Shown here: piece after piece, positions 20,259 through 32,300 of the stretch
Position numbering within the stretch: the stretch's first letter is position 1
Layout: each line of letters opens with the position of its first letter
From: Kappaphycus alvarezii
Lineage: Eukaryota; Rhodophyta; Florideophyceae; Gigartinales; Solieriaceae
DNA length: 64,000 bases
NCBI GenBank assembly: GCA_002205965.3
Contig: NADL03000623.1
Location: 1,302,001 to 1,366,000 of the forward strand
Direction: 5' to 3'
Notes under the pieces: model-generated
What the model was told of the DNA's origin: nothing
What the model saw: the letters and a program-made list of their open reading frames with translations, nothing else
Databases searched by the model: none
Made by a program: the position numbers and the translations under genes

Positions 20259-23106
20259 GACGTCGTTATGTCTAATGCGGCATGCCTGCTCGTTTTGTAG
20301 TATCATAGCCCAAAAAGTATGACACGTGTAGCACACTGCATTCTAAAGATTGGAAAAACGACTCCTCAATCTCAAATTTGATCACCACACATGATTCGAC
20401 TAAAACAGGATTCCAGTGACTCGAGCATCGCGAATTTCAAAGCAAATAAAAAGCAGAGTGGCGCTTGCAGGCGACTCTGAAAAAAAAGAAGATTTTTGCC
20501 TCATACATTTGGTTGTTTGTTGATAGAAAATTTTGTCTTGGGTCTTTCTTTCTACCCTGGCGCAATCGCCCCGTTCTTTATTACCAACTTCGGCACTATT
20601 CTCTAGGTCTATCATGCTCGATTGTTGGCATCTACTACAATAAACTCTCAAAATGCTCACAATAATATTGAGAAATTTCTACAATAACAAATATCTGTAG
20701 GAATAGTGAGCTAGAAAGAATTACCGTAAGCAAATATCTAAAAAAATATCTAAAGGCTACATCAGGAAGAATAAAATCCATCAAAGGAGTATTAGAAGGT
20801 GAGCTTTTACGGTAACATTTTCAACACCAAAGCGTTTTCTTTCTGTAATTTAAGTTCAATGAACACTTAACAATAGGTTTTGTACACAAATCTAAACCGA
20901 AAAGGTGCTCCACAATTTTCTGTAGTCCCGGAATATTTTGCAATACCCATAAAAGTCTCAACTTTAAAAATATAGGCCTAACCGCATCTCTTTTAACAGT
21001 CTTTTAAGATTCAATTGAGTCCTAGACCGATTGAAAGCTCAGGAAGTTTTCAAATGAATGAGATTATGTTTTAGCGGTAAAAATAAATCCGCGAGGAAAA
21101 ACCTCACAATCTATAAGATTGAATTACAAAATTTAAAAATCATGTTAGTAAACATTTACCGTCATGTAATCTTTAGTATGACTCATTAAATGAAAATTAT
21201 AAGTAGTAAATTTACAAATAATGCTTTTGGGTAAATTTGGCAGTAGCTTTTGTAGTCCCCCAGCTGCATGGAAAGCAGTTTGTAATTATCAATTTACGGA
21301 TATGTAATAGATAGACTACTTTCATATATTTGACGGCCCTTAGCACGAGTTGTTCTTTGGGAGCTGTCTAGAAGAAGTAAAACAAGCTTTGGCAGCGAGG
21401 AAGAAGATGACTGAGTGCTTTTTGGAAGCAAAACTATTAACAATTAAGGAGATAATGGTGATACTTCAGGTTCCGTCATTCACAGAAAGGAGGAACACGT
21501 CGGAAATATTTGAGATTCTTAGAAAGTTACTTGTCAATATCAATGAGGTTGGTACTCTTTTTTCTCTCAAATCCCTTACTAACACTCCTCAACTATCAAT
21601 GGGAAGCATTCCCTTAGTTAAAAGAATAAGCTGCTTTCCAAATCCAGGACATCACATTCGAGGTATTTTCGTACAGTAATATAATTCAGGACTTCCCTCA
21701 ACGAAGGATTTAAAAATTTTTGTCAAGTTAACCTTTCTTTTGGCATATGATTGTACCTTTTCTCGATTATTCACGTCCGATAACGCCGAATTGGTGGCCT
21801 TTGTAACACGCTGTGTCCATAATTGTTTGAACTTTCGATTGTACTGCGGAGGAGTGCTCAGAGTGGAAAGAGTCAATTATGGATCAGGGACGCATAATTC
21901 GACCAAGTGCGAATAGAAATCGAATTCCGAATTCCGATATCAACGTCGGCCTTACGAAAGAAAAGGCTCCGAGACAGCTCTTTATTTCTTAAAGAAATAA
22001 GCCAAAACGTGAATATAAGGTGGATCTCTGCATCTCAGGCTGGACAGAATGTATGTGCCTCTAAGGCGCCAAGCCTTCAACGACAGTCCGGTTATCAGTT
22101 CAGCACTCAACCGGGCATTATGTGACATATGATCCTCTACTTCAAGAGCAGAGCTTTTCTCAGCACTCAAATCCACTAATCCGTCTCCCTTCTATTTCAT
22201 GAAGACATGTCCACATTCCTTTGTCTCTAATCCTCAGCGCTCCCATAACCTCTTGCTGCTTTCTCTGGAATCCAAGCTGAACCTTGTTCTACGGGACGGA
22301 CTTGAAGGTGCTTCCTATCCTCGCCGCTCTCACCCGGGCGGACCGTATCCCTGCCAAAGAGCACGTAGGTGCAAACAATCTTTTACACTTGGACGCTGAT
22401 ACCGGTTGCCTACAATCCTAGGCTGTCATCAATACCGCTGCTTCGGCATATCCCTTCGACCCCCCCTAACTGAACTGCGCTCCCGGGAGGCCTCTTTCAT
22501 GCAAAGCATGATCAAGAAGACGAAATATCGGCTGAGAATGGCGATCAAAGCCTCTGTCATGGGTAGTCTTCAGAGAGTTAACCCTTCGTTGGATACGCTT
22601 CCTCCAAATTTCAAGCTTACCATCGGGTGATAAGATAGGAGGGTCGAAAAATACAGGGTTTTTTTGACATCTTAATCCCTGGGCCCATAACTGCGGCGAC
22701 GGAACGGACGGAAGGTAGAGGAGGCGGGGAGTTGCCGGCTCGGTTGCGCGAGCGGTAGAGGGAGTAAGGATTACGTGAAACAAAGAACAGAACTTAGGGA
22801 GGATATTGGAACTGCTAGATTGGTTAGAACGAGAGAGGTGGCCGGCAGGTGGAAAAGGTAGCAAGCGCGCACCACCGGAAGCACTAGATCCTTTCAGTTG
22901 CTCTCCCCTCATTCAGTGGTGGGAGAGTTTTGAAGCCTCCCCATGCCACCCAGGAAATTAGATAAGTGTAAATACATTTTGTCCGGTCAATCAACATTAG
23001 TTGGCAGTGGCTACGATTCAATTTCGCCAAACTTGAATCATAAATGACACAACCGCACTGCATAACACGCTATTTATATTTACTGTACCTTCGTTTCAGC
23101 AATACT

Positions 23107-23132
23107 ACAGTGCGCGAAATATCTATAGATGC
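23107..23132. repeat. Repeated 26-base motif, possible Tc1/mariner end
   Basis: The 26 bases begin ACAGTGCGCGAAATATCTAT and run on through AGATGC. They recur at 26279-26305 with about three differences. CAGTG after TA is a common start of Tc1/mariner terminal repeats, so both may be transposon ends. Confidence 0.35.
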
Positions 23133-23696
23133 GGGTTTTTTCAACCTATTTGGGGCAAAGAAAGGTCAAATCATGTTGATGTATGCGTCGATGACACCGC
23201 AGTCTAATATCTCATATTGGATCTGATCCGGCTGGATCCAATTTATGGCATGCGATTTGACTTGATCAGGTGTGATGCGTGTTGTTTGAATATGAATTGA
23301 TTTGGTTTTATTTTCGATTATGTGTGATTCAATTTAGTACTGTAATGCAGATTTGAACTGCACAAGGTGTGATGATTTTTGAAATTATTTTGGTCAAGAT
23401 TACAGTATGTAATGTGATAATTTACATTGATGTGATGATCGACCGCCGCCCGAAGACCGCCGGCAGACGATTATTTTCGGATGTCGGTTGCCTATATAAG
23501 CAGGCACCCCAGCCCCCCATTTGTGTCCTGGTCAAGCGAAAAGAACTTCACTCATAAAACTCAACCTATCCAACTATCATTTACAATCTCAAATCAAAAA
23601 AAAATTGCAAAACGTTGTTCTTGCCGAGACTCTCGTGTCCCGCTAAATATCAGAACTTCTTATTATTTTCTTAAAAAATTAATGTAAAAAATGTTA

Positions 23697-24860
23697 CCAC
23701 AGGGGGTGTCAAAACTATACTCGCAGGGACCATTATGGCCAGTCATTAGCCTTATAAAGGACTAAATTCAGAAATAAACACAGCAAAATCAATGAACTAA
23801 CCCTTCTGCTGCTCCCCAAGACCGACAAGGATGCCTCAAAAGGCATTTTTGTCACCACTTGAGCAAGGTAAGGTGTAGAAGTGGGCGGAAGATAAACGAT
23901 CCAACAGAGAGATCACAAAACGCATAAACTCACCGGAAAAAGTCGTCCGCACGTGTCTCAAAGACCCCGAAGGCTACAACGAAAAACATAAAGGAGGACT
24001 TCTCCCAAAAGTGTCACTAAAAGACCCCCGTCATCTCCGACGGGGAGCATTAAAAGGCCAAAATCAGCAGAAACAATAAGAAAAAAGCTTAAATTGCCCA
24101 CAAGCAAAAGAAGAACATACGACTACCTTTCCCAGGCCCTTTTTGCAATACCAGAAAGCAAAAAAGGCCCATATTTTGAAGCAATGTCACATTACAGCCA
24201 GCCTTTCTTGAGATCGGGAGAAAGGGAGCTGAAAATGGTCCAGTAGGGTCGCTTTATCTTCTTGGTTGAAGAAAATCAATCTAGACGGACCTTTTTGTCT
24301 GCAATACTACTGGAACTATTTACGGCAAGAGGAAATCACTCTTTTTTCAAGACAAGGTAGAGGAGGGTCGGTCATGATTTGGGGCGCGTTCTCTGAGAAC
24401 GGAGTTTCTGCTCCTTGCATTTTGAGTAGAAAGCAAAACTCGGAGAAGTAAGTGAAGACCCTGGAGGAATTCTTGCTATCATTTGTGGAAGAGAAACACC
24501 AGAATGTATTTGTATTTAAGCAGAACAACATCTCCATGCATATGTCATCCCTGCGGAGGAGTTGTTTTATGAGCAAAAATATTAATGTAATGAAATGGCT
24601 TGCTAAAAGTCCTGATTTAAACCCAATAGAATATGTGTGGGGGATACTTGCGCCTTCAGTTTATGGTGAGTTGAGGCAGTATTCGAATCTAAGGGATGCC
24701 CACAGGCGTCAGAGTTGGAATACATATCATTAAGCGCCTTTAAGTTAATGAGAAGTTGTTTAAAAAGCCAGTGCGTCTCTGGTTTTGACACCCCCTGTTT
24801 TAAGTGAATGAGAAGTTGTTTTAAAAGCCAGTGCATCTCTGGTTTTGACACCTCCTGTGG
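23697..24860 (+). mobile_element. Tc1/mariner element with both terminal inverted repeats, inactivated
   Basis: The left end CCACAGGGGGTGTCAAAACT (23697-23716) and the right end GGTTTTGACACCTCCTGTGG (24841-24860) are inverted copies with two mismatches, and each is flanked by TA, the target this superfamily duplicates. The 1164-bp interior holds a broken transposase on the plus strand. A helix-turn-helix part is near 23860-23985 (SNREITKRINSPEKVVRTCL, then KDPEGYNEKHKGG). The catalytic part at 24266-24733 runs through GGSVMIWGAFSENG, a stop at 24449-24451, and ends with SPDLNPIEYVWG, where the last acidic residue survives. The first catalytic Asp is lost and the second has become Asn (FKQNNIS). 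The final 60 bases are duplicated in tandem. Confidence 0.92.
24741..24860 (+). repeat. 60-bp tandem duplication of the mariner 3' end
   Basis: 24741-24800 and 24801-24860 are near-identical 60-base units, each ending in the GGTTTTGACACC terminal repeat. The element therefore carries two stacked copies of its right terminus. Confidence 0.85.
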
Positions 24861-24862
24861 TA

Positions 24863-26278
24863 GCCGCGAAATAATAAAATGAAATAATGTTTTAAAAAAA
24901 TTAATGAATCGTTCTTGTAATGCCCCGAGCGACGGGGCTCTTTGACCCTTTATTTTTGGGTTATTTTGGGACATGTTCCTACGGGCGCAAAGTCGCCAAA
25001 CGGTACATCTGGAAATCGTAGTTTTTCGGTAATGTTTTACCACTCATGTTTATTTTGGTTCTACAATAACCACCTACGCACACGGCGCATCGCACTCGCG
25101 ACCCGAGTGTACAGTGTACACTTACACTGTAAGAGTGCACGGGACTGTAATGCTGTATACTTCAGTAAGGGGACAACTGTCCCGGCAATTTTGGCAATTT
25201 AAGCCACGCGCGTGCACTGTATGCGAGGTAACACACGCGACTTTTGAGCTCACGGCTCACCCCGCCAGCTCGGGACTGTACAACCTCTAATTAGCTAATA
25301 GCTTTAGTTTTATTTGTATTTCTATCTTAACCGTTAACTTTACAGTAGCTACTCTAACTGCAAACTTAGTATTTAGCGCTTGGCAACTTGCCACTACTGA
25401 GTAAACAGGAACCAACCCCTTAGCGCTTGGGAATTCCCCATCTTTGGAACCATTGGGCAATGCCACCCTTTTCCAACTTGGGCATACGATCCCGCGCTTC
25501 GCTAACGTTTATTGTGACAACTTTTTGTCAGTTGGCCGTGGTCGTGGTTGGTCGACCTAGTGCCGCCCCTTTGTCTTTTGGTTAACTAACCACTCGCGCC
25601 CTAGCTCTATGGTTATTTCACAACCGTCCTGGTATTCATATCAACGTTCTACCGCCTACCGAGAAAGCGGCCTGAACACTCGGTGGCTTTGTCCCCATAT
25701 TGGTGACATTGCACCACAGTTCTTAAATTTCGCGAAAGCACGAGATTTCCTGAAAGAAAGCATTCCATCTTTACGAACATAGATGCGCTGATTTTGGCCC
25801 GTCCATATTAGGAAGGCCAAATATCGTCTCAGGACATTTCTACAAACAAAGTAGGCACATAAAATCTACTCAAGAACCCTAACTTGGCAGGTAACGCGGT
25901 ATAATTTTATGGTTCTTCTTTATCCAAATGAGATATGCATTTGCAACGAAGTCGGGAGGAAGGATGGGAAAGATAGAGGCATGACCGCATCGTCGACCAC
26001 ATACAGGTGTCACGATCCAATATGTATTGTAGAAATTCAAAGCTGCCGACGGCTCAGTAGGATCACATCAGCTCATAAATCCATTCCTACGCAGCGCGTT
26101 CACCAAAATCAATTAGGACCGCCTTTATATTCAGTGATTCCATGTTTCATGGGCATAAACCTCCGGTCTACACACGTACAACAATTTTGACCATAATTTT
26201 TTAAATGAACCTTTGTTTGCCTCAATAAGTTTGAAACACCCCGCGTCAATAATTATGTCGCGCACTATACTTAGACGT
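24863..26278. other. Intergenic DNA, no supported gene
   Basis: No coding evidence was found. Around 25107-25140 lies a run of TGTACA and ACACTGTA words that resembles the GTAC palindromes. A possible end of an inverted transposon copy (TCGCGCACTATA) lies at about 26259-26270, just before the element that follows. Confidence 0.35.
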
Positions 26279-27604
26279 ACAGTGCGTGAAATAACTATAG
26301 AATGCAGTATAGACTACCTCGGGCGACTGAACAAGTCGGAGCGAAGTACATACTAGAACAAGTACTACAGTACTTCGTGTTGAGGACAAAATAGTTGGTT
26401 TTACCACTTCGAGGTGCCCGAGTCGGAACAAGTTGACCTCTCTGATCTTAACTAAATACTATCCCGCTCGGAAACTACTCAAAAGCAAAAGCGCCGCCAC
26501 AGTATCTTCCATCCTATCCGCAAGGACTTATTTATGCTGACGCAGCGGTGGCATCACAGGGCTGGACCACAAACCACATACCGTTCGGATAAATGAAACA
26601 AGAATTGAAAAACACATAGACGAATTACCTTACCGGGTATTTGATGCCTCTTTGCAGTTCCGACACGGTCAAATAAAATAAACGTAACAAACGCATATGC
26701 CTATCCTTCTGAGGTTCCTTTTTCCGTTCTCGGTATTAGAAATTGGATGACTCAACAATGATTCATTCCAACACTTTATTACTAAAACAGGCACTGCTTC
26801 GCTCCTATTTACTGTACTTAGAAGTATAAGAGAACAAGTAATACAGTACTCTGCTCGATAAACCAATTTTTAGCCGTATTCGAAGAATGACCAGAATCGT
26901 TATCATGTTAGAATATCCAATCAACTGGCAACTCCTCGTCAGCTCAGTCCAAACGCTTCCTCTCGAGAATATTTACGTACTGCTTTCCATTTAATCTCAC
27001 ATTAACATGCACTAATTTCCACTTACCATGCGCACAAAAAGCTGCCTAAACCAGTATTCCATTTCCACAATGCTGCTGCTTTGATAAAACCTTCTTCTCC
27101 TTTCGTAAGTAATACCAATGGCAATAAATTTCATCGGGACTATCGCGTTTGAACCTTTTCTCGTCACTGAAAACAACTCCGCCCCAACAGCGCTCGTATT
27201 CGTTGGAGTGAGACCAAACCCATTTTATGCGGCCTCACGATGGTGTTAAGAAGCAGGGACTGGCGTTTGATCTTTTTGTAGGTTAGGAAGGCACAACAGC
27301 TGAGGTAAGCTCTCTTCTTGTTGGTAGATATCGGAAGGTTCAGCTCGTTTCATAAAGTTCTTGTACTTTAGTTGAGTTGGACGCTGCACAAACGAGACGT
27401 CGGGCTTCTCTTTGGGTCACTTCTTGCCTATTTCAGCGAGGTATTCGCGTCCCGTACAATGCAGGGTTACAAAGGAATGCTGACATCATTGTGCGGGAGC
27501 TATGTATTTAACTGCCTGGCAATCGCTTGAATGGAGAGGCTTACTTCTTTCAAACTTTTGATTTTAGCGCGCTCTGCCGCATTCAACTGCGTGCCTTTTG
27601 GCAT
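26279..27604 (-). mobile_element. Tc1/mariner transposase relic on the minus strand
   Basis: Reading the minus strand from an ATG at 27604, the first 33 codons give a helix-turn-helix start (AERAKIKSLKEVSLSIQAIA, then RQLNT). After a broken stretch comes the linker KIKRQ, then VVFSDEKRFKRDSPDEIYCH near 27190 with the first catalytic Asp, YYLRKEKKVL, and IFQHDNDSGHSSNTAKNWF near 26900 with the second Asp. The third acidic residue is not clear; the region after it is rearranged and contains stops. The probable outer end is the ACAGTGCGTGAAATAACTAT motif at 26279. The opposite terminal repeat was not found. This copy retains two catalytic Asp residues and belongs to a different lineage from the 23.7 kb element. 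Confidence 0.75.
26331..26354. repeat. Left arm of a 24-bp perfect inverted repeat
   Basis: The arm begins ACAAGTCGGAGCGAAGTACA and is repeated in inverse at 27935-27958. The arms enclose the minus-strand mariner coding region. Confidence 0.65.
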
Positions 27605-27934
27605 GGTCGATTGTTGCAATAAAGGGAATGATCTTTGGGTCCATCCAGTGTGAATAGGCATCAGGAGTAGCTTTGTTTAAGCCGACAAAGTCTCTTTATA
27701 TGTAAATGTCTTATGGCGTCAATTACCCCCCTTTTACTTCCCCATGGCCTTGCTCACGTGTCAAGAACTACATAACGTTCATTGATGTTTCTTTCACCGT
27801 TATATGTCAGGGGCTATATTGGTGCTGTCGGTTTTTTATGGAAGCATTGGCAACTTGCCACTTCTTTTGTGTAGTAAAATGGGGGCGTCTTATGGCATCA
27901 TCAGTCAGGAGTGTACGCCACTGCGAGAAAAAGT

Positions 27935-27958
27935 AGTATGTACTTCGCTCCGACTTGT
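27935..27958. repeat. Right arm of the 24-bp perfect inverted repeat
   Basis: This arm is the exact reverse complement of 26331-26354 and lies about 1.6 kb away. It may be one end of a transposon that took in the mariner copy, or of a non-autonomous element. Confidence 0.65.
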
Positions 27959-28099
27959 CGAAGAGGATCTCTACTCATTGCTTCTCGAGTGTTCCGTCGC
28001 GCGAGGTAATCGCAGCAGTTTATAAGCTGACAACTCTGTCTCCGTAAAAAATTCGGCGCACATCGAGCAATCTTCCTTTAAAATTCGACCCAGCTCCCA

Positions 28100-31000
28100 T
28101 CAAATGCTCTCTCTATTCTAGACAGGGTGCAGCAGGACGCTACATCCCGGGCCCACCGGAAGGACCACGAGAGGTTAACCATTCCCGCATTCTCCGAACG
28201 AAGTGGCGCGGAAGTACGCCTTCGCATCCGCGGGCTTGCCTTCCGCCATAACCTTGTTGCCCCCTTCCTTACCGCCCACCCCACTAAATCGACTTCCTTC
28301 GTGGCACCCCCGCGGCCGCCAAGGTCGCCAAATTCCTCGCTCTGATCGCCTCCGACTCCCCCAACTCTGCAAAGCCGCCTCCTACCCCGGACCAAGCATC
28401 CTCGCCATATCTCGCCGTTGCTCCTCGCCCGCCCTCGTCCATATCTCCGCCGACTCGCTTCCAAATTTAGGCCGCAATACAGCCACCCACCCCAACCCCG
28501 CTCCTCCGATCCACCCCACGTTGCCAAGGAGCATAAACCGCATTTCTACCCGGCTCCTCAACAATGGCCCATAGGAGTTGGCTCTTGTCTCAACCCCTCG
28601 CGACCAACGCCCACTCCACAACGCGTTGTATCTTCGCGAAGCCCTGACCGCCGGGCCCCGGCTCCAATTACCATCGTTTCCACCGATCCCCATGTGACCA
28701 TCGTCTATGCCGCCCGCGACTCTCACCAACGCACAAAATCCGCGTACGATGCCTTCCGCGGCCACTAGCAATTCTCCCTTCTTCCTATCACAGTGTCTCC
28801 CTCGTCACTCAGCATCTCTCACTGCCATTCCCTTGCCGCTGCCCAATGCCTCTTACCCATCCTCCAAGCCGAAGTCGCCCGCCTCTCCAACCCCTCCTGC
28901 GCTTGGAGGCCCATGCAATACTTCATCGATGTGCTGCGGCCCTCCATCTCGGACCTAAGATCCTGGGCTCGCCCGGACCGCCAAACCCGCCAACACCCCC
29001 CGCTCAAACACTCTCCCCCATCCCCTCCCCAAAACCCCGGTCCTGCCAAACGTCTCCGAACGTCAGGACCTGAACCAGGTTCCCACATGGAGGAGGCTTC
29101 GCCCCCAGCGCGTTCCATCGCGGAATAACGGTTGCCCCACCCACTGAACCTACCCAACAATGCCCCCCTCCATTGTCTTTGCTCTCCCTGTCCCCACCCT
29201 GGCCTATCTCCAGAACTCCCTCAGACTTCCCTTCCATTCTCTGGTGGCCAATCTCTACTGGCGCTTCGTTGAGGCTGGCTCTACACAGGCGTGCACTGAC
29301 CAACTCCACAAGCTCATGCCTCTCGCTAAATTCGTTCTAAGCAAGAACGGCCGAGGGGAACCCCCAAACCGTCATCGCTCTAGCCTGGTCGCCTCCCTTA
29401 AGCGCAGGATCCGCCTAGCGCAAGGGGGGCAGCGGTACCGCCTCCTTGACGAAGCCGCTGACGCCTTTGGCGCAGTTCTCCATGGCAAAGCAGTTCCTGC
29501 CGGCTTCCCACAATACCGCTGCAAACGGGCGTTGCTCAACGGCTCCGCAAACAAAGCCGCCCAAGCCCTCACTGCCGCAGCCCCGCCAGTCTCGCCCACC
29601 GCGGCAAATGCAGACCGGCTTCGCTCCCTCCATCCCACACCTTTCCACTCCGATAACCCAACCGACAGAGATGCCCTGCCACCGCCGTACAAGTTCACCA
29701 AGGCCAAAGTCAACCGCCAGCTGCGAAGACACCCCTACCACAGCATTCCTCGTTTAGGTGTACTTCGCCCCTACATATTCAAAGCCCCACCGCATGCCCA
29801 CGGCGGCAGTTAGACCTCGAATTCGGCCGTCAAGTGGTTCACCGTCTCCATCAACACCCTAGTCGATGGCAACTGCCTCACTGAGACCAGCGAGTACCTC
29901 GCTGGTGCTACCCTCCCGGGCCTGCCGAAAGATGGAGCCTGTCGCACCCTCCGCCCGATCACCATTGGCCTTGCCATCCGTCGACTTGTTGGGCGCCTGA
30001 CAATGAAACGAATCCGGAATAACCAAGAGTTGGCCAACTATCTGAAGCCTCATCAACTATGCGTAGGCATTCCGAGTGCTGCGGAAGCCATCGTGCAAGT
30101 CGCCCAAGCGACATGCACGATGACGCTCGGGGGACATGCACGATGGCTTCCGTATCTGCAGAGCAATGGCACCGCTCACTTCCTCATTTAGGTTGACGCC
30201 CAAAACGCCTTTCACTCCGTTGAGCGTTCCGAAATTCTTTCTCAGGCTATCGCCCGCATCCCCGCGGCCACACGTTGGTTTCGCTTCCTCCACAGGGCTA
30301 CTTCTTGCCTCTTCTTCGGCCATCACCTCATATGGATTCTAAATTGCACGCAACAGGGCAGCCCCTCGGCATGTTGCTCCTTGCTATTGCCCTTCATTCC
30401 CTTGCGCAAGGCTGGCGTCCAATTTCCCCGCCCTCCCTCTTCGCACATGGTACGCGGATGATGGGACTCTCATTGCTCCCATCCTACATGCCCGTGCTGT
30501 TCTCCAGTACCTGCGCCTGAAGGGCCCGAACCTCTGGTTCCATATCAATCTCAAACTCCACAAAACATGGGCCTGGTGGCCCTCTCTCTCACCTCACCCC
30601 CTACTACATGACCTGCCATGCGACGTCCTCTCTTCGGATGCTATCATGGTTTTTGGTAGCCCGATCGGCACCCCGGATGCATGCATTTCCTTGGCCCTCC
30701 AAGCCCTACAGAGGGCGGAATCACCCTGGACATCCCTCTCCTCCATGAAAGAGGCTTAGATCTCATACTATATTCTCCGGTTCTGTGCTCATCATGTCTG
30801 GTTCTGCACTTGTTCCGCTCAATCCCGCCGCATATTACCTCACCACTTGCTAAAGCTTCTGACAAGGGGTTGCGAACGGTCTTCGAGCAAGCTCACCAGG
30901 AGATGTCCGACATCGCATTGGTTCAAGCCACGTTGCCATTCCGCCATTGGGACCTCGGCCTCACGCCATTCACTCCCATCAACGCCATCGCGTACGCAGT

Positions 31001-31245
31001 CTCAAACTTTACAAACATGCCTCTCATTCGACGACTTCTGCACACAAGACCCACGCATTCGCATGTCGTCAGGCTTCAGGCCCCATCCGACAAGCCCCTG
31101 GCCATGAGTTTGAACCTTCCTGGAAAACCACGACTAGAAGCATTCTTATCACGCTCCTACCACCTCGACCACAAGGCTGCCCGTTCCCTCCAAGAAGAGA
31201 TCACCCATCACTTCCACCCCTCCTGCCTCTCCCTGCCCAGGTAGG
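28100..31245 (+). mobile_element. Non-LTR-type reverse transcriptase element (YADD), decayed
   Basis: The plus strand is GC- and C-rich. The 5' kilobase has overlapping proline-rich open frames. From 29160 a long frame contains ALLNGSANKAAQAL and LRSLHPTPF, a typical domain before the polymerase of algal elements. The same frame continues with RPITIGLAIRRLVGRL, GIPSAAEAIVQ, a TAG at 30189-30191 and then VDAQNAFHSVERSEI with the first catalytic Asp. After a frame change come QQGSPLGMLLLAIAL and the catalytic WYADDGTL with YADD at 30451-30462. A thumb-like end (QATLPFRHWDLGLTP) lies near 30920-30980. Stops and frame changes make it inactive. No endonuclease domain was identified. The family is inferred from motifs. 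Confidence 0.75.
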
Positions 31246-32300
31246 GCAGCGCTGGAAGCCGCCCAAAGGTTGACCATTGTGCGCCACATCTCCCCGGAGG
31301 TGTATAGGTCGGTGGAAGGCAACGGCAATGTCGAGTAGGGGGCAGAACCGTGGACGAGGCAGTAGAGGCCAGACGAGAAAAAAGATGCGAAGAGGAGCCG
31401 GTAGAGTCCGATGAGTGTAGCCTTGAAAGTAACTATACTGTTCCCCTCTCCTCGACACCGTGGGCCATCACACAAAAACCAGTTGCCGCCGCCCCCTCAT
31501 TCCTCCGCCTCTCAACCTCCAACCACAGCCACCGATCCCCAAGCAGCCCTCCTCTCGCCCTCCCCATCCGCCAGATGGCCCCTACCTGCTCCTCCCCCGG
31601 TGACCAATGGCAAGATATCCCTGTCCACCCACAATCCCCATCGGAAGTGCCCATCCCCAACACCATGTGAGGCCTGTACTCTTGGATCTCAAAAGCTGGG
31701 CGCATCACCGACCTCAAATGGTCCCTGCTCTCATCGGTCCTCAGCAATGACAGAAGACTCCTTCGCAGCTACTCCAAGCACGGAGGGCAAGAATCGGCCA
31801 TAGTTCAAATAGTCGCAGACACCGACTGCTGTCCCGCTCAAACAAAAATGGCGGCTGCAGGCATACGCCGCCTCGCTACCCCATACAACCCTCTGGACCT
31901 CCACCCCCACGACCAACGCTCGGGATAGCACAAGAACAGGCCCTTCTACAACATCTTTCAACCGTCGTTCCTTCTGGCGGGGCAGTGCAGAGCTCTCCTT
32001 CAATGCAATTACACGCCTGTTCTTTCACAACTCCCTCCACTCCGTCGACTCAGCTTTTCACGCACAAATGGCGCGACTTCGCTCTGTTCATCCCCGACCT
32101 CTCCCTCCAGGTCCCCCAACACCGTCACCAAACCCTCCACACACGCCCTGCCGTGCCCCTACATCCCCCGTACCACGGACCGCTTCCCCTCACTAAGTCC
32201 CTTTCCCTTCCAAACGCCACCACAATACACCCCACGGAACGGAGGACGCCGACACAACCATGACAGCAGCGAACAATCTACCCACCCTCACATCGGCGGC
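31246..32300 (+). other. Region between the two retroelements, ORF1-like or 3' tail
   Basis: The same C-rich plus-strand bias continues with short proline/serine/threonine-rich open frames (31411-31803, 31985-32263). They may be the ORF1 of the following LINE or the tail of the preceding element. I recognise no zinc knuckle, RNase H or other domain. Confidence 0.3.

Larger units (their letters stand above)
20003..23694. other. AT-rich intergenic DNA, no supported gene
   Basis: The base composition falls to AT-rich just after the PEX5 promoter. Open frames are short, mostly lack ATG and show no domain. Two small structures are listed separately: a perfect inverted repeat at 20229-20258 and a 26-base motif at 23107-23132 that recurs near 26.28 kb. 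Around 22.4-22.9 kb is a GC-richer block with a 148-codon minus-strand open frame that I cannot identify. Confidence 0.4.

Noticed and set aside
28078-29160. Long minus-strand open frames (28078-28527, 28382-28771, 28819-29160)
   Set aside because: They are shadows of the C-rich plus strand of the retroelement; GC-rich codons avoid stops on both strands, and the plus strand carries the real polymerase motifs.
29949-30470. Group II intron or retron reverse transcriptase for the YADD element
   Set aside because: The motif order, the proline-rich upstream part and the lack of a maturase domain fit a eukaryotic non-LTR element better.
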